Part shown: positions 39,405 through 48,627 of the stretch, piece by piece | Layout: every line of letters begins with the position of its first letter | How positions within the stretch are numbered: the first letter of the stretch is position 1 | Source: Hoylesella loescheii | Lineage (GTDB): Bacteria > Bacteroidota > Bacteroidia > Bacteroidales > Bacteroidaceae | Length of the DNA stretch: 64,000 nt | Reading direction: 5' to 3' | Assembly: GCA_021531755.1 (NCBI GenBank) | Contig: JADYUK010000004.1 | Coordinates: 1-64,000, forward strand | Notes under the pieces: generated by a model | Told to the model about the DNA's origin: nothing | Database searches by the model: none | Seen by the model: the letters and a program-made list of their open reading frames with translations, nothing else | Made by a program: the position numbers and the translations under genes

Positions 39405-42062
39405 TTATATGGCGGTTCCTGGCCGCCTGCCTTGTATATATCTGTATATCTCGCCTATGATAACCACGGGCGATGTCGCCACGATTATTGTCAGCCACTC
39501 TGAGGCTGACATGGGGACACAGCGGAACATTTCGCCTCCGAATGTCACTATGGCCCACTGGCCCGCTATGATGATGCAGAGCACAGAGAGCATGCCGCGG
39601 CGGGCGTACAGGCGGCGGAACGCACTGTTGCGCGAGCCGATGGCCGAGGCGTTGAAGAGATTCCACACCTGGAGCATGACAAACGTCGTGAAGAACCATG
39701 TCAGCTCACGTGTGCTGATGCCTACAGCGTTGGTATCGGCGCTGCCGAGGTCAACACCCCGCTCACAATAGAGGAGGAAGGCGAACATGACAGCGAACAT
39801 GAGCATGCCTGTCACGACAATGCCGCGTATGATGCCGCGCGTCAGGATGAAGTCGGTCTGGCTGCGGGGCTTGTCTGCCATCACCTCACGCGACGGCGGG
39901 AGAGAGGCGAGCGCAAGGGCGGCAAAGGTGTCCATGATGATGTTCACCCATAGTATCTGCGTGATGGTGAGGGGCATCTCCGTGCCTACAATAGACCCGG
40001 CTATGACAAGAGTGAGAGCCACAACATTGACAACGAGCTGGAAGAAGAGGAACCGCTGGATGTTCTTGTACAGCGAGCGGCCCCACATGACGGCGTTGAC
40101 AATAGAGCGGAACGAGTCGTCGAGGAGGGTCATGTCCGATGCCTCCTTGGCCACATTGGTGCCAGAGCCGAGCGACAGTCCCACATGTGCGTGGTTCAGG
40201 GCTGGCGCGTCGTTGGTGCCATCGCCTGTCACAGCAACCACCTCGCCACACTTCTGGAGAAGGCTGACAAGGCGCTGCTTGTCGCTGGGGCGTGCGCGAG
40301 ACATGACACGGAGGTCGCTGAGTATGCCCAAGGCCTCGTCGTCAGAGAGACGGCTGAACTCCGCACCGGATATCGACCAGCGTCCCTGTCTCCCGTCATC
40401 CTCCGTCCCGCCGCCTATGCCTATCTGCCTTCCTATCTCGCATGCGGTGGCGTCGACATCGCCCGTGACAATCTTCACGTCTATACCAGCGTCATGACAC
40501 TGGCGTATGGCGCCGGCAACATCAGGGCGGATAGGGTCGGCTATGCCGAAGACGGCCTGCATGTGGTATGCCCCGTCGCCGTCCTTGAAGGCGAGAGCGA
40601 GAGTGCGCATGGCTTTCGACTGGTAGCGCTGGAGGACCGACTCGATGCTGCCGCGCTCAGAGGCTGGCATCTCACACTGGCCCATCACTATCTCCGGCGC
40701 TCCCTTCAGGTAGCTCCGCTCAGAGCTGTCGGCCATCCTTACCGTTGTCACCATCTGCTTCGTCTCTGTCGTGAAAGGCTCCTGGCGCGTCACTCTGGCG
40801 GCTTCTCTCAGATGGCTGTACTCCTTCCCGTTACGCTCCATCCACATCAGCAGGGCGGCCTCAGTAGGGTTGCCGATGCCTTTTCCGTTGTCCAGATGCG
40901 CCGTCGTGTTGGCGGCTATGCCCTCATAGAGCCTGTCGCGGTCGTCGTCATATATCTCACACTCTGCCACCTGCATCTTGTTCTGGGTCAGTGTGCCTGT
41001 CTTGTCGGTGCATATGACGGTGACGGCACCCATCGTCTCACATGCGTGCAGCTTCCTGACAAGGTTGTTGCTCTTCAGCATACGGCGCATGTTAAGGGCG
41101 AGAGAGAGCGTGACTGCCATGGGCAGACCCTCCGGGACGGCCATCACGATGAGCGATACGGCCATCATGAAATATTTCAGGACGATAGCCGCCATGCGCA
41201 GATAATCAGCGTCAGGGCTGCCTATTGTCGACCATAGCGGATTGACAAGGATGTCGTGGCCGAGGAAAAGGACGGCGGCGCCGATGGAGAGGATAAACCC
41301 GAACTTGCTGATTATCTTGCCGAGACGGTCGAGCTGTAGGCTCAGCGGAGTCTTGACAGCGGTCTTCTCGCTCGATGTGCGTGCCACGCGTCCTATCTCC
41401 GTCTCGTCGCCGACAGCAGTGACGACGAACCGCCCGCGGCCGTTCATGACCATTGTCGAGCGCATCACATAGTTCCGGGCGTATGCCCCGTCATTCCCCG
41501 GTGCGCCTGATGGTGCCGCAGGCTGTCCCTCAGCAGCACCCTCCGCCTGAATCTCGCTGCCCGCGCTCTTCCCCGTGATAGGCTCGCCCGTGAGCATCGA
41601 CTCGTCTATCTGCAGCGAGTTGCTCTCGTCGAGGATACCATCAGCCGGAACCTCATCGCCTGTCTCTATTATCACCGTGTCGCCAACAACGACATCACGG
41701 CGGGCTATGAGCTGCACACGGCCCTCACGCACCACCTTCACCTTCTGCTCCTCATTAAGCTGGGTGAGGACATCAAACTTCCTCGCGGCGTCCATCTCGA
41801 AGACGAACCCTACGGTGGTGGCGAGGAATATGGCGAAGATTATGCCGATGGTCTCGATATACTGGTGCTCGACAATGGCGAGGACAAGCGAGATGGCCGC
41901 GGCCACAAGGAGAGCCTGGATTATCGGGTCGCGGTATTTCTCTATATAAAGCATCCATAACGACTGCTTCTTCGGGGGGGTGAGGATGTTCTGCCCGTGC
42001 TCGCGGCGTGAGGCGGTCACCTCATCTTCCGTAAGCCCCTGGGGGCGGTTCTGGTATGTCAT
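39405..42062 (-). CDS. Calcium-translocating P-type ATPase (PMCA/SERCA-like)
   Basis: An 885-residue cation pump. The phosphorylated aspartate is in CTDKTGTLTQNKM near residue 350. TGEPITGKS is the actuator-domain TGE motif, MAVPEGLPMAVTLSLALNM is in the M4 calcium-binding segment, and TGDGTNDAPALNHAHVG is the hinge. Ten membrane segments can be traced, and the C-terminal NIIMDTFAALALAS matches calcium ATPases. It has a Ser/Gly/Ala-rich insertion near residues 150-185. It stands alone, divergent to none and downstream of pnp on the same strand. Confidence 0.9.
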   Translation of the reverse strand: MTYQNRPQGLTEDEVTASRREHGQNILTPPKKQSLWMLYIEKYRDPIIQALLVAAAISLVLAIVEHQYIETIGIIFAIFLATTVGFVFEMDAARKFDVLTQLNEEQKVKVVREGRVQLIARRDVVVGDTVIIETGDEVPADGILDESNSLQIDESMLTGEPITGKSAGSEIQAEGAAEGQPAAPSGAPGNDGAYARNYVMRSTMVMNGRGRFVVTAVGDETEIGRVARTSSEKTAVKTPLSLQLDRLGKIISKFGFILSIGAAVLFLGHDILVNPLWSTIGSPDADYLRMAAIVLKYFMMAVSLIVMAVPEGLPMAVTLSLALNMRRMLKSNNLVRKLHACETMGAVTVICTDKTGTLTQNKMQVAECEIYDDDRDRLYEGIAANTTAHLDNGKGIGNPTEAALLMWMERNGKEYSHLREAARVTRQEPFTTETKQMVTTVRMADSSERSYLKGAPEIVMGQCEMPASERGSIESVLQRYQSKAMRTLALAFKDGDGAYHMQAVFGIADPIRPDVAGAIRQCHDAGIDVKIVTGDVDATACEIGRQIGIGGGTEDDGRQGRWSISGAEFSRLSDDEALGILSDLRVMSRARPSDKQRLVSLLQKCGEVVAVTGDGTNDAPALNHAHVGLSLGSGTNVAKEASDMTLLDDSFRSIVNAVMWGRSLYKNIQRFLFFQLVVNVVALTLVIAGSIVGTEMPLTITQILWVNIIMDTFAALALASLPPSREVMADKPRSQTDFILTRGIIRGIVVTGMLMFAVMFAFLLYCERGVDLGSADTNAVGISTRELTWFFTTFVMLQVWNLFNASAIGSRNSAFRRLYARRGMLSVLCIIIAGQWAIVTFGGEMFRCVPMSASEWLTIIVATSPVVIIGEIYRYIQGRRPGTAI

Positions 42063-42224
42063 GTCTTCTTGGGTTTTCTTCTTGTCTTCTATCTGTTTGT
42101 GCTATGTCTCTTCCCGCGGCAGCCGCATGGCAGTCCGGGCTGTTGTCATCCTGATGCCCACCATCGGCCTCCTAGGCCATTCCGCATGCCGGCAGAGACG
42201 CTGTGGCAGCATGTGTCGCGGCCA

Positions 42225-42270
42225 CAAAAGAAAGACCCACCACTTCACAGGAGTGTGTAGTGGTGGGTCT
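42225..42270 (-). terminator. Rho-independent terminator of pnp
   Basis: Plus-strand AGACCCACCACT (42233-42244) pairs with AGTGGTGGGTCT (42259-42270). Read on the minus strand, the hairpin is followed by TTCTTTT. It lies 81 bases after the pnp stop. Confidence 0.85.
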
Positions 42271-42350
42271 GTGCCTTACCTTATGTCATGCCGCAGCTTG
42301 AGGCTTGTGGCATGACATGTATAATATTGCTTGTGGACTATCCACTCCGA

Positions 42351-44666
42351 TTAGAAGTCGAACTTGTCAAGTGCGTCAGAGAAATCCATTGGAGCCTCTG
42401 CCTGCTCAGCATTGTGCTCTGGACGTGGACGACGCTCTCCGCGCTCTGGACGTGGGCGGCGCTCACCTCTCTCTGGACGTGGACGACGCTCACCACGCTC
42501 TGGACGTGGACGGCGCTCGCGCTCCTGATAACCCTCTGGCTTCTCGATGAGCACACGGTGAGACAGCTTGCACTTGCCAGTCTTCTGGTCTATGTCGATA
42601 AGCTTCACCTGTATCTTGTCGCCTTCCTTTATTCCTGCCTCCTCGACAGTCTCCAGACGCTTCCAGTCAATCTCCGAGATATGGAGCAGACCGTCCTTGC
42701 CCGGGAGAATCTCAACGAAGCATCCGTAAGGCATGATAGAGCGCACTGTGCCCTCATATACCTCGCCTATCTCCGGCACTGCTGCTATGGCGCGTATCTT
42801 GGCTATAGCTGCGTCAATCGACTCCTTGTTTGGAGCGGATACCTGGACATGGCCAACACCGTCAGCCTCCTCGATGGTTATCGTTGCGCCAGTGTCTTCC
42901 TGCATCTGCTGGATAATCTTTCCACCAGGGCCAATAACAGCGCCGATGAACTCCTTGGCGATGTCGATAGCAACAATGCGTGGCACATGTGGCTTCAGCT
43001 CTGCACGTGGCTCAGCTATCGTGTCGGTGATGCAGTTGAGGATATGCTCACGCCCTGCCTTTGCCTGGGCCAGAGCCTTCTCGAGTATCTCGTATGACAG
43101 ACCGTCACACTTGATATCCATCTGTGTCGCTGTCAGACCGTCCTTAGTGCCCGTTGTCTTGAAGTCCATGTCGCCGAGGTGGTCCTCGTCGCCGAGAATG
43201 TCAGAGAGGACAGCATACTTCTCCTCGCCAGGGTTCTTTATCAGACCCATCGCGATGCCCGAAACAGGCTTCTTCATAGGCACACCAGCGTCCATGAGAG
43301 CAAGCGTGCCGGCACATACCGTAGCCATCGATGATGAGCCGTTCGACTCAAGAATCTGGCTCACAACACGCACCGTGTAAGGGAAGTCAGCGGGTACCTG
43401 GCCCTTCAGCGCACGCCATGCCAGATGGCCATGGCCTATCTCGCGGCGGCCTACACCACGCTGTGCCTTGGCCTCGCCAGTACAGAATGGAGGGAAATTG
43501 TAGTGGAGGAGGAAACGCATGTAGCTCTTGTCGAGAACATTGTCAACCATCTTCTCGTCCATCTTGTTGCCCAGGGTCACTGTCGTCAGAGACTGTGTCT
43601 CGCCACGGGTGAAGATAGACGAACCGTGTGGCATAGGCAGAGGGCTCACCTCACACCATATCGGACGGATATCTGTAGTCTTGCGGCCATCGAGACGAAC
43701 ACCCTCGTCGAGAATACAGCGGCGCATAGCGTCCTTCTCAACATCGTGGTAGTACTTGTCCACAAGAGCGTTCTTCTCCTCAAGCTCCTCCTCTGAGAGC
43801 TCGCTGTGAGCTGCGGCGTATGCCTCCTTGAAGTCAGTGACAATCTTCTCGAAAGCCTCAGCGCGGGCATGCTTCTCGAGAGCCTGCTTCACAACATCGT
43901 AGCACTTCTGGTAGCACTCTGCCTTAACCTGCTCGCGAAGGTCGTCATCGTTAACCTCGTGGCAGTACTCACGCTTCACATCCGTGCCCAGCTCCTTCAT
44001 GAGCTCATACTGCATCTCGCACATCGGCTTGATAGCCTCGTGGGCTGCCTTCAGCGCGTTCAGGAGGTCAGCCTCCTGAACCTCCTTCATCTCGCCCTCA
44101 ACCATCATGATGTTGTCCTTCGTCGCACCTACCATGAGGTCCATGTCGGCAGAGGCCATCTGCTCAAATGTAGGGTTGATGACATACTCTCCGTTGATAC
44201 GTGCTACACGTACCTCTGAGATTGGATACTCAAACGGTATATCTGAACATGCCAGGGCACAGCTTGCAGCGAAACCTGCAAGAGCGTCAGGCTGGTCAAC
44301 GCCGTCTGCTGAGAAAAGAATTACGTTGACGAATACCTCGGCATGGAAATCGCTTGGGAACAGCGGACGGAGGGCGCGGTCAACCAAACGGCATACGAGA
44401 ATCTCATCATCGCTCGCCTTGCCCTCACGCTTTGTGAAACCACCCGGGAAACGGCCGGCAGCGGCATACTGCTCACGGTACTCCACCTGGAGTGGCATGA
44501 AATCGGTTCCTGGTACTGCATCTTTTGCGGCGCAGACTGTGGCAAGAAGCATCGTGTTGCCCATACGGAGCATACAAGAGCCATCAGCCTGTTTCGCCAG
44601 CTTTCCTGTCTCAATGGTTATCTGACGTCCGTCAGGCAATGAGACTGTCTTTGTGATTACGTTCAT
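42351..44666 (-). CDS. pnp: Polyribonucleotide nucleotidyltransferase with Arg/Pro/Glu repeat tail
   Basis: Phosphorolytic 3'-5' exoribonuclease of the RNA degradosome. Two RNase PH folds ([61 protein letters not shown]) are followed by a KH domain ([19 protein letters not shown]) and an S1 domain ([29 protein letters not shown]). After S1 comes a tail with several near-identical nine-residue RPRPERGER units, ending [15 protein letters not shown]. Length is 771 residues, about 60 more than E. coli. The tail probably adds RNA or protein contacts. Confidence 0.96.
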   Translation of the reverse strand: MNVITKTVSLPDGRQITIETGKLAKQADGSCMLRMGNTMLLATVCAAKDAVPGTDFMPLQVEYREQYAAAGRFPGGFTKREGKASDDEILVCRLVDRALRPLFPSDFHAEVFVNVILFSADGVDQPDALAGFAASCALACSDIPFEYPISEVRVARINGEYVINPTFEQMASADMDLMVGATKDNIMMVEGEMKEVQEADLLNALKAAHEAIKPMCEMQYELMKELGTDVKREYCHEVNDDDLREQVKAECYQKCYDVVKQALEKHARAEAFEKIVTDFKEAYAAAHSELSEEELEEKNALVDKYYHDVEKDAMRRCILDEGVRLDGRKTTDIRPIWCEVSPLPMPHGSSIFTRGETQSLTTVTLGNKMDEKMVDNVLDKSYMRFLLHYNFPPFCTGEAKAQRGVGRREIGHGHLAWRALKGQVPADFPYTVRVVSQILESNGSSSMATVCAGTLALMDAGVPMKKPVSGIAMGLIKNPGEEKYAVLSDILGDEDHLGDMDFKTTGTKDGLTATQMDIKCDGLSYEILEKALAQAKAGREHILNCITDTIAEPRAELKPHVPRIVAIDIAKEFIGAVIGPGGKIIQQMQEDTGATITIEEADGVGHVQVSAPNKESIDAAIAKIRAIAAVPEIGEVYEGTVRSIMPYGCFVEILPGKDGLLHISEIDWKRLETVEEAGIKEGDKIQVKLIDIDQKTGKCKLSHRVLIEKPEGYQERERRPRPERGERRPRPERGERRPRPERGERRPRPEHNAEQAEAPMDFSDALDKFDF

Positions 44667-44749
44667 TTGTTTTGTTTAGCATCAATAAAGGGAGACACAC
44701 AATGTGCCCCTCCCTGTAATAACATCTTGAAAATTATATAATAACTTTG

Positions 44750-44780
44750 CAAATGTAGTCATTTTATAGCATTATGGCAA
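44750..44780 (-). promoter_or_regulatory. Promoter of pnp
   Basis: On the minus strand TTGC (44777-44780), a 19-base spacer and TACATTTG (44750-44757) match the Bacteroidetes consensus. The leader to the ATG at 44666 is about 75 bases. Confidence 0.75.
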
Positions 44781-44876
44781 ATACAACCACCCTTTATTAT
44801 GTTTTTTTAAGTATATACCGTACTATTATCATGGTTACCCCTCGCTGCGCTTCTATATTCAAAAGCGACACTCACC

Positions 44877-45022
44877 CCGTCGCCGCTCCATCGCCGTGCT
44901 ATTCGTCCATTGTTGTCGCCCCGCCGCCGCCCTATCGCCGTGCTATTCGCCCGTTGTTGTCGCCCCGTCGCCGCTCCATCGCTTATCCTTTCGCCCATTG
45001 TTGTCACCCCGTCGCCGCTCTG
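44877..45022 (+). repeat. Tandem repeat of 44-bp units upstream of pnp
   Basis: Three 44-base units start at 44877, 44921 and 44965, with a partial fourth from 45009. Each holds CCGTCGCCGC near its start, CATCGC in the middle and CATTGTTGTC near its end. The period is twice 22. A frame of 110 codons crosses the array (44774-45106) but is repeat-derived and not convincing as a gene. Confidence 0.88.
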
Positions 45023-45094
45023 TCAATCGCCATCGCACTATCCCCGAAAAACCATTCCCTATCTTCTGGTATTCCCATATGTACTATTTTAGCC

Positions 45095-45159
45095 AGTAAT
45101 TACTGAGTCTTTACAGCGTAAAGACCAAGTAATTACATTGTAAAGACTCAGTAATTACT
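45095..45159. repeat. Perfect 21-bp inverted repeat with internal 22-bp direct repeat
   Basis: 45095-45115 and 45139-45159 are exact inverted copies (outer ends AGTAATTACT, itself palindromic). The 23-base space contains a direct copy of the right arm, shifted by 22 bases (TAAAGAC at 45119 and 45141; AGTAATTAC at 45128 and 45150). No T run follows, so it is not a classic terminator. It lies between the 44-bp and 66-bp arrays. Confidence 0.85.
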
Positions 45160-45293
45160 ACGTCAATTCCGATATGTCACACCATGATGCGTAGTCTGCC
45201 CGAGGCCAAGAACCCTCAGTCAATATAATAATCCGCTACAACCAGTCGCCAGGTAACATCAGTCGTGCCCCTCCAATCCCCGTCCAATCAACC

Positions 45294-45526
45294 CATAGCC
45301 ATTACACATACACAAATGACCATACCTGTGAGGCGAGATGGAGAAGCAAGAGATGCTCTCATAGTTATTACACATACATATATGACCATACCTGTGAGGC
45401 GAGCAGGAAAAGCAAGAGGTGCCCTCATAGCTATTACACATACACATATGACCATGTCTGTGAGGCGAGCAGGAAAAGCAAGAGATGCCCTCATAGTTAT
45501 TACACATACAAATATGACCATACCCC
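45294..45526 (+). repeat. Tandem repeat of 66-bp units before tRNA-Met
   Basis: Units start at 45294, 45360 and 45426, with a partial fourth from 45492. They share CATAGNTATTACACATACA, ATGACCATACCTGTGAGGCG and GCAAGAGATGCCCT with few changes, so the array is young. The period is three times 22. The region 44781-45698 holds no convincing gene. Confidence 0.92.
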
Positions 45527-45698
45527 AGAGAATACCCCTTCGAGGACCCCTCCGTGAGCACGATTCTCCCCATCTCTCCCGCTGCCAACACCCATGCCCC
45601 AGGAACACATTCCACCCATTCACTCCCCCAGCCCCATCAGCCAGCCCCAACAAAATAAGGCCATAAGACAACAGAAAAACAAAAAAAATGATAAAAAA

Positions 45699-45730
45699 TT
45701 TGCACGGTTCAAGAAAAAGCCGTACCTTTG
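45699..45730 (+). promoter_or_regulatory. Promoter of tRNA-Met
   Basis: TTTG at 45699-45702, a 20-base spacer, and TACCTTTG at 45723-45730, with the tRNA starting 43 bases later. The arrangement is the same as for tRNA-Glu. Confidence 0.78.
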
Positions 45731-45773
45731 CATCCGCAATCATCAAGATTGTGATTTTCACCAAGTGAATATC

Positions 45774-45847
45774 GGACTTGTAGCTCAGTTGGTTAGAGCA
45801 ACAGACTCATAATCTGGAGGTCATAGGTTCAAGCCCTATCTGGTCCA
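45774..45847 (+). tRNA. tRNA with CAT anticodon, probably elongator Met
   Basis: The anticodon loop CTCATAA gives CAT. The D arm (GCTCAGTTGGTTAGAGC) and T arm (ATAGG, TTCAAGC, CCTAT) are good. The acceptor arms GGACTTG and CTGGTCC leave a T-T mismatch at pair 6-67 and a T-G at 5-68. The 3' end reads ACCT, so CCA is not encoded. G1-C72 excludes the initiator. A tRNA-Ile with modified C34 cannot be ruled out. The left edge of the mobile element is placed here. Confidence 0.88.
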
Positions 45848-45858
45848 CCTTGAAAATC

Positions 45859-45895
45859 AAGCAGTTAAGCCAAAAACTTAACTGCTTTTTCTTTT
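45859..45895 (+). terminator. Rho-independent terminator after tRNA-Met
   Basis: AGCAGTTAAG (45860-45869) pairs with CTTAACTGCT (45877-45886), followed by TTTTCTTTT. The stem begins 13 bases after the tRNA. Confidence 0.9.
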
Positions 45896-46045
45896 ATTAG
45901 TGACCTTCAAGTGACCTTTTCGAGATAAAACTCATCTCCCATGACCTTTTGAAATTTCACGAAATGATTAGTGATTGAGCGAGATTTCAATTACCAAACG
46001 AAGATAACCAATGACACCCATGGCTCAGCGGAAGATTAGTGGGGG

Positions 46046-46486
46046 CTAAGCATAAATGGATGACAGTCTGAACATGAAGAATTTGATGTCAGTGACTCCT
46101 CTCAGTGCCGCTCTGAAGGCCTTGATTTTGGCATTGAATGATTCTGCGTAGGCGTTGGAGGATTGGTTGACAAAGAAGTTCAGCACCTCGTCGTAATGCT
46201 CGTAAAGTGTCGCTGCGATGACATTGAAGCTTTTGAAGCCGGATCTGTCGACCTTGTCATACCCCCTTGCCAATGAGAGCCTGGCCGCGTCCTTGATTCT
46301 GTTCTTCGAGAAAATCATCCTCAATGAATGTGTCAGTGAATAAGCCTCCTTCAGGTCAGGATACTGGTCAAATAGTATCTCCGCCCTTCTTTTTTGGCTA
46401 TCCGTCCACTGGTCGGCGGACTTGAACAGAAGGTAGCGGCTTCTTGCCAGCAACTGCTTCCTCGGAAGGTGGGACTTGGGTACTAT
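46046..46486 (-). pseudogene. Truncated transposase (DDE type, ISL3/IS-like C-terminus)
   Basis: The frame is open for about 147 codons, but only the C-terminal part of a transposase is present. The segment VNQSSNAYAESFNAKIKAFR contains the final catalytic glutamate block (the NAxxESFNxxxK pattern) of ISL3-like DDE transposases, ending FFMFRLSSIYA. The N-terminal DNA-binding and first two aspartate blocks are missing, and an in-frame stop lies at 46487-46489. No complete inverted-repeat pair was found. It is inactive and marks past insertion at the element's left end. Confidence 0.75.
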
Positions 46487-46489
46487 TTA

Positions 46490-47836
46490 ACGTGTTGATA
46501 ATCAGCTAAACGTAAATTAGAAAAATTGCTGATGTTCCCAACGTGTTCCCGATATTTTGACGTTAACGGAATTTTGTTTTTTAACGTCCGTTGGAGGTGG
46601 TTAGCGTTCAAAAACGCATATTCAAAGAACTAAAAATGATGCCCAAAATTAGGTTCTGGTTTTGTGGGCAAAATTAAATCAAGTGAAAGTGTTAGAACTC
46701 ACATCTAACTGAATGCAAAGGTACACATTTTCCCCAAATAAAAGAAAAGTTTCCCAAGAATCTGCTCCTGATGTGGTATTTTCTTCACTGTCTGCCCAAA
46801 GTGAAAGATGGTTCGTGCATCTTTGATAAAAGGGAAAGGAAAAATTGAATGGATGCTAATGACCTCACTCCTGTTGTAACATCATATCGAGTCAGATTCA
46901 AAATAGAAGGGGGGCAAATCGGACGGGGGTTACAAGAAACTCCATGTTAATCCAAGAGTCGATAACGAATCGTTATTGAGATTGCCTTCAAGCCTGGCTC
47001 TGACAACAAGATAGGATAAGGTAGTTTGAAATTACCCTATCCCTTACCTCATTTCTTACCCATGTGCCATTTTTAGCGGCACTTGGATAAGATGTCAAAG
47101 GACTGAAAATCAACTATCATTTAGGATGGAAAGAAAAGTATGTTCCCAATCTGTACCGTCTTATCATGATTCCATCGCAAAACAGATTTCTAGTGTTAGT
47201 GTTATTTAAGAATTTAGCAAAAAGTAGCTACATAGAACAACAGTTTGGTTATTCTTACAAAAATCGTTGAAGTATCTGTTAGTAAATGAACGAAAATGAA
47301 TCGTTTTGTACAAATATGAAACAAAAATGCTGTTTTAAAGTATCATTCGGGCGTAGTTTATACAAAATTAATGGCTTTAGCAAACTTTTTTGATATTTTC
47401 ATCCCGTAATTTAGATTATTTTGCTATTTTTGCGCTTGATTTCCTTTATCGTATCTAATTGGAAGGTGTACCACCCCAGTGCGACAACCCAACAGTAAAG
47501 GTTCGATAGAAGTCCACGCCATGCTGAAACATGCGATGGTAACGTCAAATGTTAAAGAGGGTTTTGGGCGGGAGATCACCATATTAATGGAAAGGCGTTT
47601 GCATGCGCTTCTCTTTCTACACTCCAAACTTCGAACACTTGGATTATTCAGTGGAAAGACTAGCAACAGCAGATGTCCCGGGATGTGATTATTCGCATCC
47701 CCTTATGTGCATACAGTAGCTTTCATCTCGAAAGAGGATGATTGTTATTAAATATTTGCATTTAGGGGTGCACATCATATCTGGCGTGGGCTTCGGCGTT
47801 GCTTATCTTACTGAATAGGCAAGTTCGAAGGCCCGG
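46490..47836. other. AT-rich stretch without a convincing gene
   Basis: About 1.3 kb between the transposase remnant and the cargo operon. All frames are short or have no protein-like pattern. A near-perfect 14-bp hairpin lies at 47014-47042 (GGATAAGG arm). On the minus strand TACCTTTG at 46716-46723 looks like a -7 element without a clear -33, and TATTTTTG at 47425-47432 is a similar plus-strand site. It may be decayed mobile DNA, a leader or an untranslated RNA. Confidence 0.5.
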
Positions 47837-47882
47837 AGTGTGAGATGAGCTAATGTACGGATCTCACGCTTCTTTTGTTTTT
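47837..47882 (+). terminator. Hairpin with T tract upstream of the cargo operon
   Basis: AGTGTGAGAT (47837-47846) pairs with ATCTCACGCT (47861-47870) with one G-U pair, then TCTTTTGTTTTT. It is a good terminator shape. It implies a transcript ending here from the preceding gene-poor DNA, possibly a small RNA or an attenuator for the operon that begins at 47959. Confidence 0.65.
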
Positions 47883-47906
47883 ATGGGAACCATGTTACGA
47901 ATAATT

Positions 47907-47935
47907 CTTGTAGGAGATCGCAAGAGATAAATTTG
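47907..47935 (+). promoter_or_regulatory. Possible promoter of the cysteine-repeat peptide operon
   Basis: TAAATTTG at 47928-47935 fits TAnnTTTG, 23 bases before the first ATG. The upstream CTTG at 47907-47910 has a short 17-base spacer, so the match is partial. Confidence 0.45.
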
Positions 47936-47958
47936 AACAAATTTTAAAAATTCATAAT

Positions 47959-48621
47959 ATGGCTGACAGAATTCCCAAAGAAGAACTTCTTAGCAGACGA
48001 GAGTTTTTCAAAAGAGGTGCAAAAAAAACACTTCCCATCCTTGCATGTTTGACCATTCCTTCTGTTTTCATTAGTTGTGATAGAGAGGACGACCTTCTTG
48101 ATGTTGGCTGTAGTTCATGCTCAAGTTCATGCTATTCATCATGTAGCTCGACATGTTCTACAGGTTGTTATGGTAGTTCTACGTCTTCAGGTTGCTCTTC
48201 TTGCAGTGGTTCTTGCAGCAGTACTTGTTCTGGAACTTGTAAGGGTTCTTCTACTTCTTCTGGATGTTCTTCTTGTAGTTCTTCATGCAGTAGTTCTTGC
48301 AGCAGCACCTGTTCTGGAACATGCAAAGGTACTACAACATCTTCTGGATGCAATAATTGTAATTCATCATGCTCTGGTTCTTGTGGTAGCAACTGCTCGT
48401 CATCTTGTTCAGGAGAATGTAAAGGTTCTTGCACTGGAGTATGTACAGGAGGTTGTCGCGCCACTTGCGGTGGTACATGCAACGAAAAATGCGTAAGCTG
48501 TACAACTAGTTGCTCAGGTTACTCAAAAGGCTCTTGCACTGGAAGTTCTTGTACTTCCAATTGCTCAAGTATGTGTAGTAATACATGTAAATATGTTTGT
48601 TATTATTCAAATAAGGGTTAA
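47959..48621 (+). CDS. Cysteine-repeat (CXXX) peptide precursor with twin-arginine signal
   Basis: A 220-residue protein. Residues 12-19, SRREFFKR, are a near-ideal twin-arginine motif. A hydrophobic stretch follows (24-39) and C40 after VFIS, which could be a lipobox. From C51 onward there are 38 cysteines, 40 in all. They are mostly every fourth residue, in blocks that start CxxC: 51-70, 79-94, 103-122, 131-174 and 178-185, then 193 and 198-214. The first three blocks are joined by GSSTSSG-like linkers; Ser, Thr and Gly fill the rest. It is the likely substrate of the maturase genes that follow 6 bases downstream. The family resembles CXXX-repeat peptides. The mature structure is unknown. 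Confidence 0.88.
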   Translation: MADRIPKEELLSRREFFKRGAKKTLPILACLTIPSVFISCDREDDLLDVGCSSCSSSCYSSCSSTCSTGCYGSSTSSGCSSCSGSCSSTCSGTCKGSSTSSGCSSCSSSCSSSCSSTCSGTCKGTTTSSGCNNCNSSCSGSCGSNCSSSCSGECKGSCTGVCTGGCRATCGGTCNEKCVSCTTSCSGYSKGSCTGSSCTSNCSSMCSNTCKYVCYYSNKG

Positions 48622-48627
48622 TATAAA

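Noticed and set aside
44774..45106. 110-codon frame across the 44-bp repeat array
   Set aside because: Its sequence is just the translated repeat and the array continues outside it; no protein-like composition.
45265..45764. Long open frames on both strands over the 66-bp array
   Set aside because: 66 is divisible by three, so repeats keep frames open; amino acid pattern repeats exactly with the DNA and has no domain.
47424..47688. Overlapping short frames on both strands upstream of the peptide operon
   Set aside because: Neither has a plausible start or protein-like pattern.
48077..48496. Plus-strand frame rich in Val/Leu/Ala/His over the cysteine-repeat precursor, and a minus-strand Glu/Pro/Gln frame at 48168-48482
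   Set aside because: Both are out-of-frame shadows of a highly repetitive gene; the repeat keeps all frames open.
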